Positions 36,725 to 45,590 of a stretch of 64,000 bases of DNA are shown piece by piece (within the stretch, counting starts at the first letter, position 1; the number at the start of each line of letters is the position of its first letter). The stretch covers positions 7,038,328 through 7,102,327 of the forward strand of contig NC_037256.1 of the NCBI RefSeq assembly GCF_000002425.4, given 5' to 3'. The position numbers were made by a program, and so were the translations under genes. Source of the DNA: Physcomitrium patens. Its lineage: Eukaryota > Streptophyta > Bryopsida > Funariales > Funariaceae. Under the pieces are notes generated by a model, which saw only the letters and a list, made by a program, of their open reading frames with translations, was not told where the DNA came from and did no database searches.

Positions 36725-38251
36725 TTACAGTGGTACCTCTCCAAAATCCTTAAATCCTTCAACAATCTTTGGCAATGGTTTCTCCTTCAACCTATCTCGA
36801 TTCCATTCATGGTTAGGAGGTACTGTTAGAAATTGTACAGCTTTCCTCCCATCTTTGCTCCGTACCCTTGCATAAACAGAACCATCGTCAAGTACCTTTG
36901 TTTCCATCCGTGTTGCCGTGATATAAGGTTGTCCTAAAATCAACGGATAAGACGTTGTATCTTGAACAAAGAAATGTTGCTCCGTCGCAACATCCCCAAT
37001 CCGAATTTTGACATCTGGACAAGCTCCATATAATTCGCCTCGTGTGTTATTAGCTGCTCGTATTGCCCATCCATGTTCCATATCAATTGGCCATTTTTGC
37101 TTTTTATAAAGATCTTTAGACATAAGATTTATTTCAGAACCATGGTCCACCAAGGCAACTATTGGTTCTTCTATATCTCCTACCTTCACCAATACCTCAG
37201 TAGTTGCCATTGTCCAATGCTTTCGAGTATAATGGCTCAAAGTTTCCATTTCCTTGTCACTAGAATCTTCGAAACGTACTCGCTGATTATACCCATTCTT
37301 TTCATTTGTTGGTTGCTTGTAACCAATATCAACCTCTTCTTCATCTCTACATATTCTTGCATCAATAGCATGACTCATTCCAGTTTCGCTCATTAATTGC
37401 CTCTTTCGCTTAATGCTGTCAATGATAACATCATGAAACTCCTTCTTTGCAATTCTCAAGACTTCTTTCAATGTGAATTCCACCTTAGCGTTTAATATAC
37501 GTTCTTCCAACACCCCTTTCAAATTTGTTGCCGCTTCAATGTCAGAAAGTAGCTTATAAGCAATTGATTTGCCCTTATCTTTTGTCTCCATTGTTTTTTC
37601 TCTCAATGATGCTGAGGTATCCTTTACAGGCAATTCTTGTGAAGCTGCCTCCCAAGCCTTTTCTCCTCGAGTTTGCCTCTTAAAAGAATTTCCTTCTCTA
37701 GTATCATCAAAATTTCCTCGTCTTTTTTCTTCCATCAAAGCTTCATGTTGGCTCTTAGCAATATATGCATGAACTGAAAGAGACTCAACGGGATCCTCCC
37801 AACTTGTTCTTCTTCGTATTATAGCTGTAGTTCTCAATAACGCTTCTCGAGGTAATTTCCCTTCTTGCATTGTAGAAACGGCAGAAGTCCAAAACTCACT
37901 AGTTTTCGTACTTCCACCAATTTCATCATCTACTCTAGCACCATAACTTGCACTTTCTCGTACTATTGTTTCATGCTCTTTTAAGTAATCTTGAACCAAT
38001 GCTCTCATTCCTCCCTTGCCAAAATTGGTTTGAAGAAGATCCTTCCTATCTTTCAATGCTATCTTCCCATCTTTCCAGCAAATAATTCCCTGCCGTATCA
38101 TATTATTAAATTTATTGCAATCTTTTCTAGTGTGTGAAGCATCATCACACCAAATGCATCTTTGTACATATCCTTGTTTTGAAACATTCTTCGAATTGTT
38201 TATAGAAGTATTCTCTTCAAGTCTTGCCAATTTGATTTGAAGATCTCGCAA
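36725..38251 (-). CDS. Gag tail with zinc knuckle and protease region of element C
   Basis: 508 open codons. Near the start is a CCHC knuckle, CIWCDDASHTRKDC (C-x2-C-x4-H-x4-C). A long charged linker follows. Near the C-terminus an aspartic-protease-like stretch reads VALVDHGSEINLMS and later PLILGQPYI. It lies between gag and the reverse transcriptase on the same strand. Fossil element gene; assigned from motif order. Confidence 0.75.
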   Translation of the reverse strand: MRDLQIKLARLEENTSINNSKNVSKQGYVQRCIWCDDASHTRKDCNKFNNMIRQGIICWKDGKIALKDRKDLLQTNFGKGGMRALVQDYLKEHETIVRESASYGARVDDEIGGSTKTSEFWTSAVSTMQEGKLPREALLRTTAIIRRRTSWEDPVESLSVHAYIAKSQHEALMEEKRRGNFDDTREGNSFKRQTRGEKAWEAASQELPVKDTSASLREKTMETKDKGKSIAYKLLSDIEAATNLKGVLEERILNAKVEFTLKEVLRIAKKEFHDVIIDSIKRKRQLMSETGMSHAIDARICRDEEEVDIGYKQPTNEKNGYNQRVRFEDSSDKEMETLSHYTRKHWTMATTEVLVKVGDIEEPIVALVDHGSEINLMSKDLYKKQKWPIDMEHGWAIRAANNTRGELYGACPDVKIRIGDVATEQHFFVQDTTSYPLILGQPYITATRMETKVLDDGSVYARVRSKDGRKAVQFLTVPPNHEWNRDRLKEKPLPKIVEGFKDFGEVPL

Positions 38252-38254
38252 TCC

Positions 38255-39121
38255 TCATATAATTTCTTCCATACCCATATCTGCTTTCTTTGACAAGGAC
38301 GTCGAAGGTTGAACTGTAGGCATTGTCGGTGGTGTTGTACGTACTGGAGCTTTGGGTGCTTGTACTGTTTTCGGAGTATTACTCCTATCCTTCCTCCTTT
38401 CTTTTTTTGTAAGCAACCCCACCGCATCTTCAACGTTCTTCCACTTCGTTGTCAATCCTTCATCTTCTTCTTTGTCTTCAAGAAGGGGTTCTAATTTCTC
38501 TTGCAATTCTCCATCAGCAGCTTGAAGAAATAGATCAACTTTGTTCGGCTCCAATGTCAATTTTTCTACCTTCGATAATTGAGAGTACTGCCTCTCAAAT
38601 TCCCTTAGTAGCTCTGTTGCTTGTAAATTCTTATTGGGCCGTTCAATCCATCCCAGAAACAGCTTCTTAGTAACGTGATCAGCATCTTCCAAGAAATATT
38701 CGTCTTTCAATGCATGTGAAAAATCCTCCCATGAATTCCCATAATGATCCGTAATCGATGTAATGTGGTCCCTTATCTCCGGTATCATGGCAAGTCCAAA
38801 TAGTGCAACCATTTTCTTCTCAAAAACCCGATTTAATTCCATTTCACGAACATAACATCTTAAATACTTTGAAATATTCCTCCCATCAAATTGATCAATT
38901 TTATTGACCACTGCCTGCAATGCTTTGGTTGCCAAAGCTTCCTTTCGATCATTGCTTTGCTGTTGCTGCACTGACAATGAGAAGGCTTGAAACAAACTAG
39001 CAATAGACGGATCCATGTGCATACCTTGTCCTTTAGAAGACTCGTCACCAGAAACTTCTCCCAAAAATCCTTCAAAATTTTTATTTTGGTTTTCCATAAA
39101 AATATAGATAAAATCAACCAA
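38255..39121 (-). CDS. Gag of element C
   Basis: 288 open codons beginning only 48 bp inside the 5' LTR; the methionine of MENQNKNF, eight codons in, is a likely start. Contains VVNKIDQFDGRNISKYLRCYVREME and WEDFSHALKDEYF, the pattern of a Ty3/gypsy capsid domain. Helix-rich and charged toward the end. The element has almost no 5' leader, unlike A. Confidence 0.75.
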   Translation of the reverse strand: MVDFIYIFMENQNKNFEGFLGEVSGDESSKGQGMHMDPSIASLFQAFSLSVQQQQSNDRKEALATKALQAVVNKIDQFDGRNISKYLRCYVREMELNRVFEKKMVALFGLAMIPEIRDHITSITDHYGNSWEDFSHALKDEYFLEDADHVTKKLFLGWIERPNKNLQATELLREFERQYSQLSKVEKLTLEPNKVDLFLQAADGELQEKLEPLLEDKEEDEGLTTKWKNVEDAVGLLTKKERRKDRSNTPKTVQAPKAPVRTTPPTMPTVQPSTSLSKKADMGMEEII

Positions 39122-39146
39122 AATCCAATACCTTCTACCTCAAGCT

Positions 39147-39166
39147 TTCATGTCGGGTTCACCACT
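39147..39166 (-). promoter_or_regulatory. Primer-binding site of element C
   Basis: Two to three bases inside the 5' LTR the minus strand reads TGGTGAACCCGACATGAAAG. It starts with TGG, as needed to pair with a tRNA CCA end. I could not assign the tRNA by eye. Confidence 0.7.
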
Positions 39167-39168
39167 TA

Positions 39169-40518
39169 TGTCGTATTACGTGCTTTCCTGCTCGAGAACG
39201 CGTCGGGCGTTTGGCTGTAGAAGGTAGTATGGAGATTCGCCGATAGTCAAGCAGTCTATCAGTTTTTGACTGTTGGAATATAAACGACTGCAACAATGTA
39301 CCGTAAATCTATACGGATGCTCTTCAACTGCTTGTCGAAGTCTTTTTTTTTTTTTTTTGCCCCAGCCGATAGGTCTCTAGACGTTACAGAGAACCCCGAA
39401 CAACCCAAACTATTAATCTTCAATACTCCTTTGTACTTACGATCTTGTATCCACTGACTGTCTTGTTAGATTAACCCAATAAATTTCATTCACTCCGCAT
39501 ACTCAATCCTATAGACACCCCTTTAATCCTTCAATCACAGACGTAACTCGATTTTACAAAATTGTCAAGAGTATTCAAACCCACTTCATTTAAAAATCCT
39601 GATTCACCATTACAACACTGACTTCAGCAGCGATTGCCTCAGTCTTCCCAAAACTCTATGAAGAAGAAAAATCCAAATTCTATGTCTTTCCTTCCCCGAC
39701 CCGAAGCATGAAGCTCCTCTCTCTAATTTCCTTGATCTTCAAAAACCTCCAATGAAAACCGAACTGATAACCTTGCAGAAGCTTGAAAAAAAGCTCCCCC
39801 CCCCCCCCCGATTCTCCCGAAAAAAAAAACCTCCCTCCCCAAAACTATATCCCTCCCTAACCTTATCCTCTGAATTTCTTCAATCTTCCGTCTTAGATCC
39901 GGAATTGGCTCCCACCTCAAGCTTGGATCCGAAATTGGCTCTCGCCGTCAAGCTTTCTCCTCCGTTTTTACCTTTAAGAAATCCATTTACCGAAAACAAC
40001 GTTCCCTGAAACGGCACAGAGAACAGGACAGACTGAAACAGAATCGAACCCCGTAATCAGGACCACATTGAGTCGCCCGACCAATTCAGGTCCTATATTG
40101 GGAAAGATGCCTGTAGTAACCTGGATGTTCCCGTAATTGGGTCAAATTGGTCCTCACGTCAGATTGGCTAAGACCCGTAGTAAGACCTGGATTTCTCGTA
40201 ATTAGACTGCATTGGGTTGACCTGCCAATTCAGGTCTCATATTGGATAAGAGGACCCGGATTGGATTATCGAAATTGGATCCAATTGGCTCCTCGAACCC
40301 GTCGTGTGAATTGGTCCTTCTCTTCCTGCTGACTCCCGTTATTGGAATCGAATGGAGCATTTCAGTATGCCTCGGCTGACTGTAACGGAGTGACTGAACC
40401 TGACCACTCAATATTTGTACTGGAGTTGGTCGATGCTCCCAATATTCGAGGTAACTGAATATTAATAAAATTCCCCTTTCTTTTTATTTTCATTGTATAC
40501 TCGTGTTACAACACGACA
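39169..40518 (-). repeat. 5' LTR of element C
   Basis: 1,350 bp, aligned end to end with 31,838-33,185 and, inverted, with 27,894-29,245. Confidence 0.93.
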
Positions 40519-40912
40519 CCGTCATGAAATACTCCAAATTCTTGTGATCCGTATATACGGTTACTGGATGTGTAGCTCCTTCAAGAAAGTGACGCCATTC
40601 TTCAAAAGAATCCACTATAGCAAGAAGTTCCTTATCGTGGATCTCATAATTGATTTCAGTAGCAGAGAACTTCCAAGAATAGAATGCAACTGGATGGAGC
40701 TTCTTGTCTTCACTCATTTGTGAAAGCACAGCTCTCAAAGCAAAATCTGAAGCATCAGTTTCTAAATAGAAGGCCTTTGTAAAGTCTGGATGTACCAAAA
40801 TTGGAGTTGTAGTAAATGCTGTTTTCAAGTCTTGAAATGCCTTCTCCGCCAAAGGTCCCCATTCCAACTTATCCTTGCATGTCAATCGAATGAGAAGAGC
40901 AGCAATTTGAGA

Positions 40913-42334
40913 TTAATTCTTGATGAAGATCCGATAGAAGTTAGCAAAACCAAGAAAGCATTGTACGTCTCTAACCGTCTTCGGAACCTCCCAAGACATG
41001 ATTGCTTCTACTTTCTTGGGGTCCATCTTCAAACCTTCTGTAGTCGCAATGGACCCCAAAAACTCCATCTCCGTCTGGTGAAATAAATACTTTTCTAATT
41101 TGGCATATAGTCCTCGCTTGCGTAGTTTCTCCAAGACCAAACAAACATGCTTCTCATGCTCTTTTTCGTTCTTAGAGAATATTAGAATATCGTCCAAGTA
41201 GATGACAACAAAATCATCGAGGTGTTCTCGAAAGATGTCATTCATCATATGTTGGAAAACCGCTGGAGTATTGGTAAGACCAAAAGGCATGACATTATAT
41301 TCGAAATCACCATACCTTGTACGGAATGTTGTCTTCCACTCATCTCCTTCCTTGATTCGTACGAGATTATAAGCTCGCCTTAGATCAATTTTTGTAAAGA
41401 TCTTCGCACATCCAAGTTGTTCTAAGAGACTAGAAATCAAGGGTAATGGGTAACGATTTTTCTTTGTTACCTTGTTGAGGCCTCGATAGTCCACACACAT
41501 CCGTAATGATCCATCTTTCTTCTTCACAAATAAGATGGGTGCTCCAACTGATGATTTTAAATGACGAATGAAGTTCTTGGCTAGATTCTCGTCGATGTAC
41601 TTTCGCAACTCTGCCAACTCCATTTGCGATAGATTGTAGATTGGACCAAAAGGTGGTTGTGTTCCTTCTTGCAAGTCTATGGCACAATCATATGGTCGGT
41701 GTTCCGGTAGTATGTCGGCGTTTTTCTTTTGAAACACGTCTTCAAAATCTTTATATTGCTCCGGTATACTTGCTGTTGAGATCTTCTCCTCGGTAGTTGG
41801 AGCCGCATAAATGAAAAATGGAGTGCCTTTCTTAGATGATCTTATAAATGCTCTTGCTCCAATGAATAAGGATTTCTTTTTTCGAGGTTTTTTACTAGGA
41901 TTTTTCTTGGGTGGTTTTGTGGGAAAAGTCATCTTCCACAACCTCCAATCTATCGATGGATTATGTTTTTCCAACCAAGAAAGACCAAGAATAATAGGAT
42001 TTGATGGAGTTCTAATAATATTAAAAATAATATGACTACTATGGTCTTTAAACGTTACTTCTATAGATTTTGATTCATGGGTGATGCTACCAGACAATAA
42101 AGGTCGCCCATCTATGACCTCAACATGAACAGGTTTTGATTTTTGTACTAAAGGGATCTTATGACACTTTGCAAATTCTTCGTCTAAAAAACAAGCAGAT
42201 GCTCCTGAGTCTAGTAGTGCTAAGGTTCTCAGTTTTTGAGGGCCGATAAACAGAGGGATTGTAAAACAAAGTGCAGGTTGGGCAGAAAGAAAGGAACCTG
42301 ATTGTTGTTGGGATATTTCATGGGCCAACCGCAC
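40913..42334 (-). CDS. Protease and reverse transcriptase region of element A
   Basis: 473 open codons. Protease motif LALLDSGASACFLD comes early and ILGLSWLEKHNP later. The reverse transcriptase has PEHRPYDCAIDL, PILFVKKKDGSLRMCVDYRG, the MPFGLTNTPAVFQ block and catalytic VIYLDDILIFS. It ends at CFLGFANFYR. Typical chromovirus order. Fossil element gene. Confidence 0.88.
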   Translation of the reverse strand: MRLAHEISQQQSGSFLSAQPALCFTIPLFIGPQKLRTLALLDSGASACFLDEEFAKCHKIPLVQKSKPVHVEVIDGRPLLSGSITHESKSIEVTFKDHSSHIIFNIIRTPSNPIILGLSWLEKHNPSIDWRLWKMTFPTKPPKKNPSKKPRKKKSLFIGARAFIRSSKKGTPFFIYAAPTTEEKISTASIPEQYKDFEDVFQKKNADILPEHRPYDCAIDLQEGTQPPFGPIYNLSQMELAELRKYIDENLAKNFIRHLKSSVGAPILFVKKKDGSLRMCVDYRGLNKVTKKNRYPLPLISSLLEQLGCAKIFTKIDLRRAYNLVRIKEGDEWKTTFRTRYGDFEYNVMPFGLTNTPAVFQHMMNDIFREHLDDFVVIYLDDILIFSKNEKEHEKHVCLVLEKLRKRGLYAKLEKYLFHQTEMEFLGSIATTEGLKMDPKKVEAIMSWEVPKTVRDVQCFLGFANFYRIFIKN

Positions 42335-43409
42335 GGTTCCTACTGTGGCTGGGCATCCTCGTTTTCCTGAACAAATACTCCCCTAGTCTTGACTATACCT
42401 CGATTTTACTTTTTGGGACAGTTTCCAACTTTGTGGCCTTCTCCACCGCAATATAAGGATAAATTTTCCTCCATACGTCGCTTTTTTTCTTCTATAGTAA
42501 GAGATTTGATGTGTACCGCATCAATTTGCATGTCTTCCACCTTTGAATGCAAATTCACACTGCTTGCCGACATAGTTGGAGCATGGCAAATTGTATATTG
42601 TCTTGAGCGTTGGTCTTGGCGATGTTGGAATAGGCGATTATCGCACTTCACAGCTTGGCTAATGGCTTCATTGAGCGTTCGTGGATCAGGAAGAGTTAAC
42701 AGCAAATCCTTCACATCATCTCTTAAACCCCAATAGAATTGACTCATCAACGCTTCTTCATCCCAATTGATGTCGCATACTAATTGCCTGAAATCCGAAG
42801 CATAGACTGATGTAGAACGCATCCCCTGTCGTAGCGACCGGATCTTTGTTGTAGCCCATCGAACCTTATTATGTTCACCAAATGCTTCCACAAATGCTTC
42901 CAAAAAGGTTTCGAAGTTGTTTAATATGAATGATCGTTTCTCAAATAAATGAGCAAACCATGATAGAGCTTGTCCCGTAAGTAAGGTTCCAACAAGTCCA
43001 ACACGTGACTCCTCCGTTGGATATCGTTCGGGCTGTAAAACTGTTATCAACCTGATTTGATTGACAAATCCTTGAAACTTGGAACGTGTTCCATCAAACT
43101 TATCTAGAAGGCTAACTCGAGGCTCCTTATGTTGTAGAACTAGTGGTTCTTGTTGAACCTCAGGTAAAGTTGTTTCTCCAAGTGCAGAAGTTTGAGGCTG
43201 GGATAGTTTAGATTGTGCTATCTCAGATACTCCATCATTATAAAGCCTTGCACCACTCCTTCAATCTCTATAGTTCTTTGTGATAACGTAGCGAGGACAT
43301 TCATAATAGCATCTAACTTAGACTCCGAACTTTCTGTCATACTAATGTCTTGACCTCCGGCCATTCTAAAAGAGGGACAAAAATGACTCTACAAGAGGCA
43401 ATATTGGTT

Positions 43410-43595
43410 TATAGGAGGGTAATCCACAACCTATAAAACACCTTAAGAATTTCAAGAAGAGGGGTAATCCACTCTCTCCAAGAAGAATAAGACTCCAATA
43501 TTGTAACAGAAGAAGTATTAGTTTAGAGGAGGGTAATCCGCAACCTCTAAAAATGCTAGTATACCTTCAAGTAGAGGGGTAATCCACACTCTACT
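43410..43595 (-). promoter_or_regulatory. Four leader hairpins with a shared loop
   Basis: Plus-strand coordinates. H1: TATAGG 43,410-43,415 with CCTATA 43,430-43,435. H2: AGAG 43,458-43,461 with CTCT 43,472-43,475. H3: TTTAGAGG 43,522-43,529 with CCTCTAAA 43,544-43,551. H4: AGTAGAG 43,570-43,576 with CTCTACT 43,589-43,595. Every loop holds GGGTAATCC followed by A or G (sense RNA: GGAUUACCC). Stems differ but stay complementary, and the loop is nearly constant, which speaks for a selected RNA structure between the LTR and gag. Confidence 0.8.
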
Positions 43596-43603
43596 AAGAA
43601 AGA

Positions 43604-43628
43604 ACTAACTCTGATATCTCAAGTTAGT
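43604..43628 (-). promoter_or_regulatory. Hairpin displaying a primer-binding-like loop
   Basis: ACTAACT (43,604-43,610) pairs with AGTTAGT (43,622-43,628). The sense-strand loop reads TGAGATATCAG, resembling the TGGTATCAGAG site used with initiator methionine tRNA. It lies about 15 bp inside the 5' LTR rather than directly next to it, so the assignment is tentative. Confidence 0.4.
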
Positions 43629-43643
43629 GTAGTCTCAACAAAC

Positions 43644-44063
43644 TGTCACGGACACAAAATATAGACTTGAAATCTAACAAGAAGTTCAAGAAGAAGTGGC
43701 AGAACTAGATTAAACAGATGAGTACAAAAACAACACCAGAAAGGTGAGCTAGAACTCCAAGAGGTGTATTGTCAAGACCGAAGAACTCTTCAGCCTCGAT
43801 CCCTATATATACTCCTACTTAGGAAGCTTCTCGAGCTACTTCTATTATCTAGGAAGCTTCTAGAAAGTTCTAGAGGCTTCCTTTCTAGGAACTTCTAGAA
43901 ACTTCTCTTCTAGAAGGTTCCAGAGACTTCCTTTCTAGAAGCTTCTAGAAACTTCTCTCTAAAAGGTTCCAGAGGCTTCTCTTCTAGAAGGTTCCAGAGG
44001 CTTATTTTCTAGAAGGTTCTAGAAACTTTTCTCTAGAAAGTTCTAAGGAATATGTCCCTAACA
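43644..44063 (-). repeat. 5' LTR of element A
   Basis: 420 bp, TGTCACGGACAC to TCCCTAACA on the plus strand, beside target duplication ATCTA. TATA box at 43,804-43,811. Confidence 0.93.
43858..44024 (-). promoter_or_regulatory. Heat-shock-element array in A's 5' LTR
   Basis: TTCTAGAA at 43,858, 43,893, 43,908, 43,933, 43,943, 43,982, 44,007 and 44,017. The pairs at 43,933/43,943 and 44,007/44,017 each give four alternating units (for example TTCTAGAAGCTTCTAGAA). The array lies just upstream of the TATA box in the sense of the element. Confidence 0.85.
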
Positions 44064-45542
44064 ATCTATCATTTTGAAAATAAAAGATTATAGATAATTT
44101 TTTATTTATTTTTATTTTTATATTTATTAAAAATCTCTAAATTTTTTTATTAAAATCTTTATATAAATTAATTCTTTTTATTCAATACAATATTATTAGA
44201 TAATCTATGATAGTGATAGATGTTATTAAAAAAAATTATAGTTGTTTCTTCACATGTAATAAATTTTATACATGATATAATTTATGTCATTTTGATAAAA
44301 AAATCTACTATGATGAATATAAAATCATATAAATCTAAGACTGAAAGATCTATGATAAAATCTATAGAAACAAAAGTGTGTGGTTGTTCTAGAATAGATA
44401 ATAGCTTAAGAAGTTCATAAGGTCAATGATGAAAAGTTTTTGATCTTGATTAAATGTCACATGATTGTATAAAGTCTTTAATTACATTTCACATTTGAGG
44501 CCACCAAAAATCTTTGGATACTAGCTCCAAAGTCTTATTATATCCAAAATGTCTCGCTACTGAAAAGTTATGATAAACTTGATGAACATATAATCGTGCT
44601 TTAATTTTTAGAATGTATAGTAATTCTTCAAAATAGAGTAAATTATTCTTGAATTCAAACTTAGAAGTATCATTAGATTTAGAAAAATTATTCTTAGTAC
44701 CATAAAGAAGAGGATCAAAGGACATACTTGATTAAACTTGCTTGAATAAGGTTGAATCAATAGCAAATATTGATTTCATTGCTCAAAGATGAAAATACTC
44801 TAGTTTCAAAAAAATTGTTCTTTGTTGATAAAAAAAAAATACTTCCTTCTTTTGATACAAGAAAAGAAAGTCTAAAAAAGATATTTAATAAATATTATTA
44901 TTTTTTGAGTTAATAAGTGATCTTGAAATCAAATCTTCATAAAGACATTCTCCAAGGGACTTGGCAATGATTCAAAATACGTACCAACATGAAGTGTTTG
45001 AAGTTTTTGTAATCCATATATATGGTGATTAGACTAAAAGCGCCTTCTAGATAATGATGTCACTCTTAAAATGAATCCTCAATCATAAGGAGTTTTTTTT
45101 TGTGAATCTTGTAGTTAATCTTGACTACTAAAAATTTCTTAAAATAGAAATCTATTAGATGGAGCTTGTCATTTGCTCCCATTTTTGACAAAACTATACT
45201 CATACTAAAGTCTAATGCATTTGTTTCCATGAAGAATACTTTAGAGAAGTTGATGCAATATAAGATTGGTGTAAAAATAGATACTATCTTTTAGGCTTTA
45301 AAACATGCTTCAACTTCTTTGCTTCATTTAAGTTATTATTTATAAGTTAGATATGCAAAAAGAGCTACAACTTAAGAATTTTTTTGATGAAGATTTGATA
45401 ATAATTGATAAATCTCAAAAAATATTATACATCTCTATTTATTTTTAGAATATTTTAATCCATAATAATTTGAACCTTCTTAGGATCTATCATAAGGCCT
45501 TTTTTAGGAATAATATACTCTAAAAAGTTAACTTAAGTAATG

Positions 45543-45590
<48 letters not shown>

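Larger units (their letters stand above)
31838..40518 (-). mobile_element. Element C: full Ty3/gypsy retrotransposon, minus strand
   Basis: 8,681 bp with LTRs 31,838-33,185 (3') and 39,169-40,518 (5'), TGTCGT...ACGACA ends and a 4-bp flank CCGT on both sides (31,834-31,837 and 40,519-40,522). Internal order on the minus strand: primer-binding site, gag, zinc knuckle and protease, reverse transcriptase and RNase H, integrase, polypurine tract. No chromodomain is seen. The LTRs differ at roughly 25-30 positions by eye (about 2 percent), so it is fairly young. All parts are present with a few breaks. Confidence 0.92.
40519..43643 (-). mobile_element. 5' internal half of element A
   Basis: From right to left: leader with hairpins, gag (43,050-42,406 open, with WATTKIRSLRQGM and a degenerate zinc knuckle near YCGGEGHKVGNCP), protease and reverse transcriptase (42,334-40,913), and the start of RNase H (40,885-40,519), which reads TVYTDHKNLEYFM up to the C insertion. 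Fossil with several breaks; same orientation as the original insertion. Confidence 0.88.
27886..44063 (-). mobile_element. Element A: Ty3/gypsy chromovirus, nested and internally inverted
   Basis: Bounded by a perfect 5-bp target duplication ATCTA (27,881-27,885 and 44,064-44,068). The outer ends are TGTCACGG at 27,886 and TCCCTAACA at 44,063. Without the C insertions it is about 6.1 kb. The 5' half (5' LTR, leader, gag, protease, reverse transcriptase, start of RNase H) lies at 40,519-44,063 on the minus strand. The 3' half (end of RNase H, integrase, chromodomain, extra gene, 3' LTR) lies at 29,246-31,837 on the plus strand, because the segment between two C insertions is inverted. The two 420-bp LTRs differ by about 2 percent by eye, so it is fairly young. 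Coding parts carry several breaks. Confidence 0.9.

Noticed and set aside
34578-39121. Plus-strand open frames opposite the C element genes
   Set aside because: Shadows of the minus-strand gag and pol frames, with no protein similarity of their own.
43410-43595. Leader repeats of A as a plain tandem repeat
   Set aside because: Spacing is irregular (about 44-68 bp) and only loop and pairing pattern are conserved, so a structural RNA array explains them better.
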